Below are positions 25,849-34,450 of a stretch of DNA of 64,000 nucleotides, piece by piece. Position numbers and translations under genes: made by a program. Position 1 is the first letter of the stretch; each line of letters starts with the position of its first letter. Source of the stretch: JBNAVJ01 sp049700455 (GTDB lineage Bacteria > Bacteroidota > Ignavibacteria > Tepidaquicellales > Tepidaquicellaceae); the NCBI GenBank assembly GCA_049700455.1, contig JBNAVJ010000009.1:1-64000 (forward strand), read 5' to 3'. Under the pieces are notes generated by a model. That model was not told where the DNA came from, did not search any database, and saw only the letters and a list, made by a program, of their open reading frames with translations.

Positions 25849-27603
25849 ATGAACAATCAGATATATAACAATCCTACACTGGAAGAATGTACTTTTGTTA
25901 TTTGCGATGTTGAAACAACCGGCATAAATCCACTGAATAACAAAATAATAGAATTATCTCTGTTAAGAGTTGAAAGTTATAAGATTTTGAAAAAATATTC
26001 TACTTTAGTTAATCCTTTACAGCACATCCCAGGCGAAATTACGACTCTAACAGGAATTAGCGATAAAGACGTTATAAAAATGCCTACTTTTACTGAAATT
26101 GCGGAAGATGTTATTAACTTTTTTTCAGAGTGCGATAATAAGAACTTGATTTTTGTAGGTCATAACGTTTCTTTTGATTACAGGTTTCTTAAAGCTGAAT
26201 TTCAGCGTGTCAATAATTCTATACAGTTCAAGATTCCAACGCTTTGTACCTGTAAATTGGCACGAAGACTTCTAACAAGATTAAAAAGTAAGTCCCTTGC
26301 AAACGTAGCTGCCTATCTTGGTATCAATAATGGAAACTTTCATCGCTCACTCAATGATGCAATTACAACCTATGAAATCTTAATTCATTTTATCAACAGA
26401 TTGAATAACAACTTTAAAATTTACCATCTATTAGATTTACTCAGCTTTCAACATAAACCTATTTATACAAGAGACAATCCGTCTCAGCCACTAAAACGCT
26501 TGAATCTTAACCTCAAAGATATTCCTCAGGATTCTGGTGTATATATTATGAAAAGCTCGTCAGGTGAAGTTCTCTATGTCGGAAAAGCAAAAAACTTAAA
26601 AGAAAGATTATCTTCCTACTTTCGGCATAATTCAGAGATGCCTTCAAAAATTAGAAAACTAATAGCTAACATCAGAAAACTGGAATTTATTGTAACCGAC
26701 TCAGAACTCTCAGCTTTAATTCTTGAATCGAAACTAATTAAAGACCACAAACCTCGTTTCAATACAGCACTTAAAAACTTCCGTAAATCGGTGTTTTTGA
26801 AACTTGATGTAACAAACGAGTTCCCACGTCTGGAAAAGGTACATCAAATTGAAAATGACGGGGCTTTTTACTATGGACCCTTTTCAGGAAGCATCTTAGC
26901 AAATAATATTGCAAAGGAAATTCACAATAATTTTAGATTAAGAAAATGTAAGTATAAAAAAATTAAACCTTCACCTCATAATTCTGTTTGTATGTATTAT
27001 AACCTCAATCAATGTGATGCCCCCTGTATCTCCAGTATCGATAGTAAAACCTACCATGAGGAAGTAGAAAAAGCACATAAATATATAGTTAATGATGCCA
27101 CTTTGTCATACCTGAATCTTCTAAAGGCAAAGATGAATGAATGTTCTCAACGACTTGAATTTGAAAAAGCAGCCGAAATCAGAAACCAACTAATAGAGTT
27201 TGAAAAAGTTTTAAGCTTTCAGAAAGTTATTACTTCTGTAATTAATAATAAGAAACTTATAATTAAATGTGATTCATCTACAAAGCGCGAAGTGTTTTTT
27301 ATCCAGAATGGCAAATTGGTAAAAACGTATTGCATTCCAAACTGTTCCGCGGAAGTTTCTAATTTGCTAATTAAAGAACTTACTGATACTATTGAATACT
27401 TATTCTTTTCAATTAACAAATTTGCAAAACACACTTATACACAGAGAGAGCTTGATGAAATAAAAGTAATTTCAAATTGGTTAGCATTAACACGAGATAG
27501 GAACTCTTTTATTGAAGTAACTGAAACTCACAGGCTTCAAGATCTGCTTCATTTTATTCTCAATCAAGCAAAGGACTCAGTGACTAAAGAAAGAATCAAA
27601 TAG
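25849..27603 (+). CDS. DnaQ-like exonuclease fused to GIY-YIG (UvrC N-terminal/Cho-like) nuclease
   Basis: About 584 residues with two nuclease modules. The N-terminal third is a DEDDh 3'-5' exonuclease like DNA polymerase III epsilon: FVICDVETTG (ExoI), FVGHNVSFDYRFL (ExoII), HRSLNDAITTYEI (ExoIII). Next is a GIY-YIG domain (DSGVYIMKSSSGEVLYVGKA, then KNLKERLSSYF), and a UvrC-type Cys-rich segment and UVR helix pair (LEFEKAAEIRNQL). The RNase H-like and HhH domains of full UvrC are absent, so this resembles Cho/DnaQ-UvrC hybrids that make single incisions at lesions. ATG 25849 was preferred to TTG 25819 because the exonuclease core starts just after it. Its 3' end overlaps the convergent dnaJ by 27 bp. 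Confidence 0.9.
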   Translation: MNNQIYNNPTLEECTFVICDVETTGINPLNNKIIELSLLRVESYKILKKYSTLVNPLQHIPGEITTLTGISDKDVIKMPTFTEIAEDVINFFSECDNKNLIFVGHNVSFDYRFLKAEFQRVNNSIQFKIPTLCTCKLARRLLTRLKSKSLANVAAYLGINNGNFHRSLNDAITTYEILIHFINRLNNNFKIYHLLDLLSFQHKPIYTRDNPSQPLKRLNLNLKDIPQDSGVYIMKSSSGEVLYVGKAKNLKERLSSYFRHNSEMPSKIRKLIANIRKLEFIVTDSELSALILESKLIKDHKPRFNTALKNFRKSVFLKLDVTNEFPRLEKVHQIENDGAFYYGPFSGSILANNIAKEIHNNFRLRKCKYKKIKPSPHNSVCMYYNLNQCDAPCISSIDSKTYHEEVEKAHKYIVNDATLSYLNLLKAKMNECSQRLEFEKAAEIRNQLIEFEKVLSFQKVITSVINNKKLIIKCDSSTKREVFFIQNGKLVKTYCIPNCSAEVSNLLIKELTDTIEYLFFSINKFAKHTYTQRELDEIKVISNWLALTRDRNSFIEVTETHRLQDLLHFILNQAKDSVTKERIK

Positions 27604-28734
27604 GTTTCCTTTAGGTTTCTTGTGATTTTTTGGGGGCTTAAAATTTTCCGATCTGGCAAGTTCTTTTAAAAGTTCTTTTTCTTTTGAGCTCAACTTAGCT
27701 GGAATAAAAATATCAATTTTCACTAATTGACTACCTCTACCACTTCCCCTTAGATGTTTAATCCCTTTATCTTTCATCCTATAAATAGTACCGGACTTAG
27801 TACCGGGCTCAATCTTAAGTTTAGCTTTTCCTGTTAAAGTAGGAACTTCAACTTCTGCACCAAGAATTGCATCTATCAGACTTATTTCAAGCTCGTATAT
27901 AATATCATCATTTTTTCTTGTAAAATACTGATGCTTTTCTTCTTCAATAAAAACAAGTAAGTTACCATTAGCACCGCCTCTTATACCTGCATCACCCTGA
28001 CCGGATAAGGGGATATAATTACCAGTAGTAACACCAGCGGGAATATTAACTTTTACAACTGTTTCCGTTTTTACTCTACCTTCACCTGCACATTGATGAC
28101 ATTTATCTTTAATTAATTTCCCTTCACCGTTACATTGTGGACAAATTGATACATTTACAAATTGCCCAAACATCGAACGGGTTACCTGCCTTATTTCACC
28201 TGTCCCATTACAATAAGTGCAAGTTCTGTAACCAGTTCCAGATTTTGTTCCTGTACCCTGACAGGAAGGACATACTTTGTAACGTTTGACTTTTAATGTT
28301 TTTTCGACACCTTCAGCAATTTCTTCAAGCGTAAGTTTAACTGTAACTTTCAAATCATTACCATCAATACCAGTAGAACGTCGTCTCGAACGAGCTGATG
28401 ACCCTCCAAAAAACTCATCAAATATACTGCCGGACCCAAATCCTCCAAAGATATCAGCAAAATGTGAGAAAATATCGTTGATATTATCAAATCCATGAAA
28501 CCCTGTTGCATCTACACCCTGGTGCCCGAACCTATCGTACCGCGATCTTTTGTCCGGATCAGATAATACTTCGTAAGCTTCAGCACACTCTTTAAATTTT
28601 TCTTCCGCTTCCTTATTCCCCGGATTTCTATCAGGGTGATATTGCATTGCGAGTTTACGGTAGGCTGATTTTATCTCGTCCAACGTAGCTGAACGTGAGA
28701 CTCCTAATACTTCATAATAATCTCGCTTCATCAT
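27577..28734 (-). CDS. dnaJ: Chaperone protein DnaJ
   Basis: A full-length type I Hsp40 of 385 residues. The J domain has the HPD motif (MQYHPDRNPG). A Gly/Phe-rich linker (GGFGSGSIFDEFFGG) follows, then four CxxCxGxG zinc motifs (CPSCQGTG, CTYCNGTG, CPQCNGEG, CHQCAGEG) and the C-terminal substrate-binding beta domains (VNIPAGVTTGNYIPLSG). It stimulates DnaK ATPase and delivers unfolded clients; dnaK itself is not in this window. Last gene of hrcA-grpE-dnaJ, 4 bp after grpE. Tandem ATGs leave 28734 or 28731 as start. Confidence 0.98.
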   Translation of the reverse strand: MMKRDYYEVLGVSRSATLDEIKSAYRKLAMQYHPDRNPGNKEAEEKFKECAEAYEVLSDPDKRSRYDRFGHQGVDATGFHGFDNINDIFSHFADIFGGFGSGSIFDEFFGGSSARSRRRSTGIDGNDLKVTVKLTLEEIAEGVEKTLKVKRYKVCPSCQGTGTKSGTGYRTCTYCNGTGEIRQVTRSMFGQFVNVSICPQCNGEGKLIKDKCHQCAGEGRVKTETVVKVNIPAGVTTGNYIPLSGQGDAGIRGGANGNLLVFIEEEKHQYFTRKNDDIIYELEISLIDAILGAEVEVPTLTGKAKLKIEPGTKSGTIYRMKDKGIKHLRGSGRGSQLVKIDIFIPAKLSSKEKELLKELARSENFKPPKNHKKPKGNLFDSFFSH

Positions 28735-28738
28735 ATAC

Positions 28739-29368
28739 TTATTGCTTTGCCTCTGTAGACACTATTACTTTGGCATGTTTGATAACTTTATCCTTTAGCA
28801 AATAGCCCTTTTCAACCACGTCAACTACTGTATTGGGGGGAACATCATCTCTTGCTTCCTGGTATAATGCATCGCAAAGATTGACATCAAATTCTTTACC
28901 TTTTATATCAATTTCTTTTACTCCTTCGTTGGTAAGTATTTTTCTAAATTTTTCAAAGATTAAAGTAAAGCCCTGACGCAACGTGTCAAAATCTTTTGTT
29001 TCTCCTTTCTCAATCGAAACCATAGACCTCTGCATATCATCATAGACAGGAATTAATTCCTTGATAAGCGATTCTGAGGCATATTTAATATAATTAGAAA
29101 GCTCCGCCTCCATCCTCCGTTTATAATTTTCAAAATCTGCTGCTTTCCGTAAGTATGCATCTTTATACTGTTCACATTCAGATTTAAGTTTTTCAATTTC
29201 CTCCTTCAGGGTTTCACTGGAAGTAACATCAAGCCCTTTTTCTTCTGTTACTTGTTGAGCGTTCTGTTGTTGCTCATCAAAGGGTTGTTTTGAAGCATTA
29301 TTCTTTTGCTCTTCTGATTCATTATGTTTGGACATCTGGTCTTTATGTGTTTTCTTTTCGTGAGCCAT
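28739..29368 (-). CDS. grpE: Nucleotide exchange factor GrpE
   Basis: A 209-residue DnaK nucleotide-exchange factor. The first 60 residues are charged and probably disordered, then comes the long dimerisation coiled coil (ETLKEEIEKLKSECEQYKDA) and the family core YLRKAADFENYKRRME. The C-terminal beta-wing ends GYLLKDKVIKHAKVIVS. It lies 5 bp after hrcA and 4 bp before dnaJ in one heat-shock operon. Confidence 0.98.
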   Translation of the reverse strand: MAHEKKTHKDQMSKHNESEEQKNNASKQPFDEQQQNAQQVTEEKGLDVTSSETLKEEIEKLKSECEQYKDAYLRKAADFENYKRRMEAELSNYIKYASESLIKELIPVYDDMQRSMVSIEKGETKDFDTLRQGFTLIFEKFRKILTNEGVKEIDIKGKEFDVNLCDALYQEARDDVPPNTVVDVVEKGYLLKDKVIKHAKVIVSTEAKQ

Positions 29369-29373
29369 AAATT

Positions 29374-30414
29374 TTATATATAAATTTCAGAAATTAATTT
29401 TGATACATATTCCATTAATGAAACTATTTTAGCATAATTCATTCGTTTAGGACCAATTACTCCTATCTTGCCCTTCAAATCACCAAACTTATAGGTAGAA
29501 CAAATAATACTATAGTCTCTTAATTTCCTATCAAGATTTTCAGAGCCAATTCTGATAGATATTTCTTCATCGTCTTCGGCTGTGTTTTGAAATATATGAA
29601 GAACAAGATTTTTATCTTCAGACAAATTTACTATATTCTTGAAGTTTTTAGGATCTCCAAATTCGGGTTGCATAACCACCTCTCCAGCACCACCTATAAA
29701 AACATTTCCACCTTTTTCTTCTTCTGAAAAAATTTTATCAACGGAATTAATAAAAAGTTGTAAAAGTTCAGGTTCATTTTCATTAAAGTTTTTCAGTATA
29801 TCACCAAGTGATTCTCTTATCTGTATTAACTTTGTACCTGAAAGATGTTCATTTAAAAATAATGTAAGCCTCTCTAATTTAGAACGTTGAATTTCTGAAT
29901 CAATTTCTAAAATCAAAGTTTTAACATAGCCGGATTTAATACTTATAATAACCAGAAGCTTAGTGGAAGAAATACTTATAACCTCAATTTTTTCAAGAAT
30001 ACCTGAACTGAGGAAAGGTTGAGTTACTATAGCCAGTTGATGTGTTATTCGTCCGAGTATTCTTGAAGTTTCCGACAGGAAATCTTCATCATCTAACTTT
30101 GCAAGTAGTGATTCTTGAAGTTGAGTTTTTATCGTGTTAATTTCATTACTTTTAAGCTCTGCTTTGTTCATTAAAGTATCAACATAATATCTATAGCCTT
30201 TGTCAGTAGGCATACGTCCCGCTGAGGTATGTGGAGTTTTTATCAACTCTTTTTCCTCAAGATCGCTCATTACATTTCTAATTGTCGCAGAGGAAAGACT
30301 TAAGTCACTCTGTTTAGACACAGCTCGTGATCCCACAGGTACTGCAGACCTGATAAAGTTTTCCACAATAAATTTTAAGACTTCTTTCTCTCTATTTGTT
30401 AAGACATCTTCCAT
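29374..30414 (-). CDS. hrcA: Heat-inducible transcription repressor HrcA
   Basis: A 346-residue repressor. The N-terminal winged helix (LTNREKEVLKFIVENFI, SSATIRNVMSDLEEKELI, PHTSAGRMPTDKGYRYYVD) binds CIRCE elements; the C-terminal GAF-like dimer domain includes FIGGAGEVV and IGPKRMNYAKIVSLMEYV. It represses chaperone operons when GroEL keeps it active. No CIRCE inverted repeat (TTAGCACTC-N9-GAGTGCTAA) is visible in the 102 bp upstream, so any autoregulation would need a diverged or more distant site. First gene of hrcA-grpE-dnaJ. Confidence 0.97.
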   Translation of the reverse strand: MEDVLTNREKEVLKFIVENFIRSAVPVGSRAVSKQSDLSLSSATIRNVMSDLEEKELIKTPHTSAGRMPTDKGYRYYVDTLMNKAELKSNEINTIKTQLQESLLAKLDDEDFLSETSRILGRITHQLAIVTQPFLSSGILEKIEVISISSTKLLVIISIKSGYVKTLILEIDSEIQRSKLERLTLFLNEHLSGTKLIQIRESLGDILKNFNENEPELLQLFINSVDKIFSEEEKGGNVFIGGAGEVVMQPEFGDPKNFKNIVNLSEDKNLVLHIFQNTAEDDEEISIRIGSENLDRKLRDYSIICSTYKFGDLKGKIGVIGPKRMNYAKIVSLMEYVSKLISEIYI

Positions 30415-30516
30415 TTCTTTTATACTTCTCTATACAAATATAATTAGAAAAAAACTCTCAGTAAATGCAAAAACAGAGGTGTATAGGGGTGTTTTTTACA
30501 ATAAGTACTTATTTTT

Positions 30517-31347
30517 TCAATATTTTGGTAGATTTCTATGCATTATATTAAGATCCTCATCAAGAAAATGTCGTGCAGACCTGCGTGCCCGTTGAACTTC
30601 TGTTAATTCAATATCCACAAAAATAAAATCTTCTGAAAATAGTTCTCCTTTAGCCACTACATTCCCAAATGGATCTACAACTTCACTTCCACCCCAGAAA
30701 TTGACGCCATCTTCATAACCAACCCGATTACAAAATACCACATATACAGAAAGAAGACGAGCAAAAGTTTTATGATGTTCGGAATTGATTTCATAGTTTC
30801 GAAAACTGTCACTTTTCACAGACATCTTTGTTGGAGAAGTCGCAACCCCAATAATGACTTTGGCACCTTTGACTGCAAGCAAATAAGGCAAAGAAATGTG
30901 CCACATATCTTCACATATCAATATTCCCAGATTTAAGTCTTCCATTAAAAACGAATCACAGGATGCCCCCCTTGAAAAATATCTCATTTCTTCAAATATC
31001 CCGTAGGTTGGGGGATAAATTTTTCTATGAATGTGTTTGATTTCTCCTTTATACATAAAAGCAGCAGCATTATACACTGCATAATTATCATCTTCTTCCA
31101 CAAATCCACACACAATTCCTATTTCAGAACTAATTCTTTTTAATGGGTTTAATAATCGTGATTCATAGGGATTTAATGCTACCTCATAATTTAAATCCTT
31201 AAGAGAATAACCTGTTAAAGATAATTCAGGAAAAACAATCAAATCACATTTATTCTTTATTGCTTCTGTGCAGTATTTTAAGTGGGTATCAATGTTTTGT
31301 TTGAGATCACCAAGTTTACTCTCTATTTGAGCTAGAGCTATTCTCAT
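30517..31347 (-). CDS. Carbon-nitrogen hydrolase (nitrilase/NAD synthetase glutaminase-like)
   Basis: A 276-residue single-domain CN hydrolase with the Glu-Lys-Cys triad: E41 in FPELSLTGY, K109 in HRKIYPPTYG, C145 in ILICEDMWH. The PTYGIFEE and CNRVG segments resemble the glutaminase domain of glutamine-dependent NAD+ synthetase, but the synthetase domain is missing. Its start overlaps the GT2 gene by 4 bp, and nadB lies further upstream in the same operon, so a role in NAD supply, such as providing ammonia to a stand-alone NadE, is plausible. Other amide substrates are equally possible. Confidence 0.85.
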   Translation of the reverse strand: MRIALAQIESKLGDLKQNIDTHLKYCTEAIKNKCDLIVFPELSLTGYSLKDLNYEVALNPYESRLLNPLKRISSEIGIVCGFVEEDDNYAVYNAAAFMYKGEIKHIHRKIYPPTYGIFEEMRYFSRGASCDSFLMEDLNLGILICEDMWHISLPYLLAVKGAKVIIGVATSPTKMSVKSDSFRNYEINSEHHKTFARLLSVYVVFCNRVGYEDGVNFWGGSEVVDPFGNVVAKGELFSEDFIFVDIELTEVQRARRSARHFLDEDLNIMHRNLPKY

Positions 31348-32219
31348 TTTGAGTATAATAATTTTGTAAAAATTACTCTAAAAAAACCCGTTATTCTCAA
31401 ACTAATAGTTAATATGAAATGTAATATAGCCAAGTAATGGTGTTTTTCAAAATACTTCAGACAGTCTTCGTTCCATACTCGAATCATTTTAACCCTATCC
31501 TTTAAAATGCTTATTCCTATTTTATGATAGATTTTTGCTTTTGGATAAAATAGTATCCTGTAACCGGCACTAATTATTCTCTTACAAAGGTCAACATCAT
31601 TAAAAAACATAGAAAACCTTTCATCAAGATAAGCTACTTTTCCCAGTACATTTCTTTTTAACATTAGAGCAGCAGCCATAGGTTGCTCTACAAATCGCTC
31701 AGATTGGTGATCAAAGTATTTCATTTTCCATCTTGCAAAAATCTTGCTTCTCGGAAAAACAACTGAAAGTCTTAGTATTTCATAGAATAAATCTGAATAT
31801 GCTGGCAATGTTCTACAGGAGAATTGAATCTGACCATTTGGAGTAAGCAACTGCGGCGCTATAGCCACTATGGTTGAATCCTGATGCAACCTTTCATATA
31901 AATCAAATAACGCATTGCCAATTATTTCAGTATCAGGATTGAGAAGCATCACCGTATCCCCTGTAGATGATTCTATCCCCTGGTTAGATGCCTTTGTAAA
32001 ACCAAAGTTTTCATTATTAACAATCAAACGAACTTTATCCCTAAAACCCAACTTTATAAAATGTTGAACAACTTTTACAGTATTATCAGCAGAATTATTA
32101 TCAACAACAATTGTTTCAATCTCTAGATCACCCTGCTGGTGATTGTAAATTGAGTTCAAGCATTCTATAATATCCTCCTCACTGTTCCAGGTAACAATTA
32201 TAACACTAAGTTTCCTCAT
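31344..32219 (-). CDS. GT2 family glycosyltransferase
   Basis: A 291-residue inverting GT-A glycosyltransferase of the rhamnosyltransferase-like type. It has the SVIIVTWNSEEDIIECL start, the nucleotide motif VDNNSADNTV, ASNQGIESSTGD, the metal site MLLNPDTEI, and a FFNDVDLCKR motif with a putative base. Residues 250-285 include a hydrophobic helix that may attach it to the membrane. Probably adds a sugar to a cell-envelope glycan. It is sandwiched with 4-bp overlaps between nadB and the nitrilase-like gene, an unexpected position for an envelope enzyme. Confidence 0.88.
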   Translation of the reverse strand: MRKLSVIIVTWNSEEDIIECLNSIYNHQQGDLEIETIVVDNNSADNTVKVVQHFIKLGFRDKVRLIVNNENFGFTKASNQGIESSTGDTVMLLNPDTEIIGNALFDLYERLHQDSTIVAIAPQLLTPNGQIQFSCRTLPAYSDLFYEILRLSVVFPRSKIFARWKMKYFDHQSERFVEQPMAAALMLKRNVLGKVAYLDERFSMFFNDVDLCKRIISAGYRILFYPKAKIYHKIGISILKDRVKMIRVWNEDCLKYFEKHHYLAILHFILTISLRITGFFRVIFTKLLYSK

Positions 32220-33862
32220 CTCCTTTTTACAATTATAGTATCTTTCAGAAATCTCCTGTCATTTTTTTCTGGATAGTCGAGCATATAATGCAAGCCGCGT
32301 GATTCTTTACGCTTCAAAGCAGATTTGATAATAACATAAGCAACAGTTACAAGGTTACGCAATTCAAGCAGTTCAAGAGTTACTTTAGTACGGTCATAAA
32401 AATCTTTAATCTCATTTTTTAACATTTTTACCCTTGTCAATGCCCGTTTAAGTCGGTAGGTGTTCCTTACAATTCCTACATAATCACTCATTAATTCTTT
32501 AATCTCCCTTTTATCGTGAGATATCACAATCCACTCTTCAGCATTTTCGGTTCCAGAATCATCCCAGTCACGAATATCATTATGTAACTTTTTAAGATTA
32601 TTGTTAAAATACACATTACTATCTTTCCTTTTCCTATACTTTTCCCTGATAAACTTATATATAGCATCTGAAAACACAAGTGCTTCGAGAAGTGAGTTTG
32701 AGGCAAGTCTATTAGCACCATGCACTCCGGTCATAGCAACTTCTCCACATACATATAGATTCTTGATATTTGTTCTGCCAAATAGATCAGACTTAACTCC
32801 TCCACAAGCATAATGTGCTGCGGGTACTACAGGTATCATCTGTTGGGTAATATCAATTCCAAACTCAAGACATTTATTATAAATATGAGGAAAACCTTCC
32901 TTTATTTTTTTACTCCCAATGGGGCTCAAATCAAGATACACAAATGGTGCTCCACTTTTTTTCAATTCATTATCAATTGCCCGCGCTACAATATCTCTTG
33001 GTGCAAGTGAACCACGTGAATCATAATTTTTCATAAATGATTTACCATCTATAGTTCTTAGTATCGCTCCTGCACCCCTCACTGCTTCGGAGATTAAAAA
33101 GACCTGTGTATCGTCTGCCACCTCAGGTTGATATAAAGAAGTCGGGTGAAATTGTACAAATTCCATATTTGCCAACTCACACCCCGCACGATAAGCCATA
33201 GCAAATCCATCCCCTGTAGCAATTGCTGGATTTGTTGTATGTAAATAAACCTGACCCAGTCCTCCACTGGCTAATATTGTTTGATGAGCAACAATTTTCT
33301 CCACTTTGCCTGTTTTAACATTCAGGGCATAAATACCAAAACAGGATTGTGGAATAACGCTATTTTTATCATCCTTTTTTTTAAGGTTTTTTTCTGTTAA
33401 CAAATCAATTGCAAAATAGTATTCAAGGATTTTTATTTTCCGTATTTTAGAAATATCATAAAGGAGAGCACGTTCAATTTCTTTTCCGGTTAAATCTTTT
33501 GCATGCACAATTCTATTCCTTGAATGTCCTCCTTCTTTTCCTAACTTAAGCCGTCCTTGTTCTTTCGTAAACCGAACTCCAAGTTCAATTAATTCCCGTA
33601 CTCTCTCAGGGCCCTCTTTAACAATTTTCTCTACGGCTTCAAGTTTACATAAACCAGCACCACAACTTAATGTGTCCTTTATATGCAGTTCAAAACTATC
33701 ATCCTCACCAAGTACTGAAGCAATTCCCCCCTGTGCATAGTTAGTGTTTGATTCGGCTTTTTTTTTCTTTGTAATAACAAGTACCTCTCCTAATTGGCTG
33801 AGCTTAAGTGCAAGACTAAGTCCAGCGATACCACTCCCAATAATTAAGAAATCAATTTTCAT
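32216..33862 (-). CDS. nadB: L-aspartate oxidase
   Basis: The first enzyme of de novo NAD synthesis from aspartate, making iminoaspartate for NadA; FAD-dependent. The 548-residue protein has GSGIAG (8-13), NYAQGGIASV, GGHSRNRIVHAKDLTG, FVQFHPTSLY, HYACGGVKSD and GEVAMTGVHGANRLASNSLLEALVF, all standard for NadB and its succinate dehydrogenase flavoprotein relatives. First gene of a three-gene operon with GT2 and a CN hydrolase (4-bp overlaps). nadA and nadC are not seen here. Confidence 0.96.
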   Translation of the reverse strand: MKIDFLIIGSGIAGLSLALKLSQLGEVLVITKKKKAESNTNYAQGGIASVLGEDDSFELHIKDTLSCGAGLCKLEAVEKIVKEGPERVRELIELGVRFTKEQGRLKLGKEGGHSRNRIVHAKDLTGKEIERALLYDISKIRKIKILEYYFAIDLLTEKNLKKKDDKNSVIPQSCFGIYALNVKTGKVEKIVAHQTILASGGLGQVYLHTTNPAIATGDGFAMAYRAGCELANMEFVQFHPTSLYQPEVADDTQVFLISEAVRGAGAILRTIDGKSFMKNYDSRGSLAPRDIVARAIDNELKKSGAPFVYLDLSPIGSKKIKEGFPHIYNKCLEFGIDITQQMIPVVPAAHYACGGVKSDLFGRTNIKNLYVCGEVAMTGVHGANRLASNSLLEALVFSDAIYKFIREKYRKRKDSNVYFNNNLKKLHNDIRDWDDSGTENAEEWIVISHDKREIKELMSDYVGIVRNTYRLKRALTRVKMLKNEIKDFYDRTKVTLELLELRNLVTVAYVIIKSALKRKESRGLHYMLDYPEKNDRRFLKDTIIVKRR

Positions 33863-33910
33863 TCTTCAAAATTAAGTACTTCCTACCTTTATAAAAAGTC
33901 CTAAAAATTC

Positions 33911-34327
33911 CTATACTTCAAGGGCTTTCGCAGGAAACCAGTTCCTTGAAAATGAGGACACAAAATATTTTCTTACTTTAAGTCGGATAGGAACAACAGG
34001 TGTGTATGTCATAAACCACGGCATTTTTGAAAGGAGCAACTTTCTAACCCTATCGTTTTCTTTTTGAGGTAGAATCTCTACCTCCCCGTATGCTTGAAGA
34101 AAATCCTTAGAGGCATCGTTTTCAGAAATAGCAATTGCCACTTTTTTCTCCTTTTGAATGTTTTGATAAGTTTTACCAGATGTTTCAAGAAAAAAATAAA
34201 TATCATCACCTTCTGCTGCAAAGTAAACGCTCAATACCCAGGGCGAATATTCACCCCCTGTTGAAGCTAAAGTCAAAGCATTATGTTTTTCTAAAATATC
34301 TTTAATAACAGATTGTAGCTGTTCCAT
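33911..34327 (-). CDS. Pyridoxamine 5'-phosphate oxidase-like flavin-binding protein
   Basis: A 138-residue split-barrel protein (PNPOx-like fold) with the typical opening LTLASTGGEYSPWVLSVYFAA, DDIYFFLETSGKTYQNI and AIAISEND. Members bind FMN, F420 or haem; the cofactor here is not evident. The ATG at 34327 was chosen over one at 34351 because AAGGAAAG lies directly upstream of it. Apparently transcribed alone, upstream of nadB by 48 bp and possibly reading into it. Confidence 0.82.
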   Translation of the reverse strand: MEQLQSVIKDILEKHNALTLASTGGEYSPWVLSVYFAAEGDDIYFFLETSGKTYQNIQKEKKVAIAISENDASKDFLQAYGEVEILPQKENDRVRKLLLSKMPWFMTYTPVVPIRLKVRKYFVSSFSRNWFPAKALEV

Positions 34328-34392
34328 AAATCTTTCCTTTTTCAATAACAAATGATTTTTCTTTCTAAAGAGTTCCCAATTATCCCTCCCAA

Positions 34393-34426
34393 AAAAAAGA
34401 AAAGCCTTGAAGGCTTTTCTTTTTCA
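34393..34426. terminator. Bidirectional-looking terminator
   Basis: A long inverted repeat, AAAAGAAAAGCCT with AGGCTTTTCTTTT, around a TTGA loop (34395-34424). Flanking A-run on one side and T-run on the other would let it terminate in both directions. It separates the aminotransferase gene from the PNPOx-like gene, both leftward. Confidence 0.85.
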
Positions 34427-34450
34427 TACTAAAAACATATTTGAACCAAC

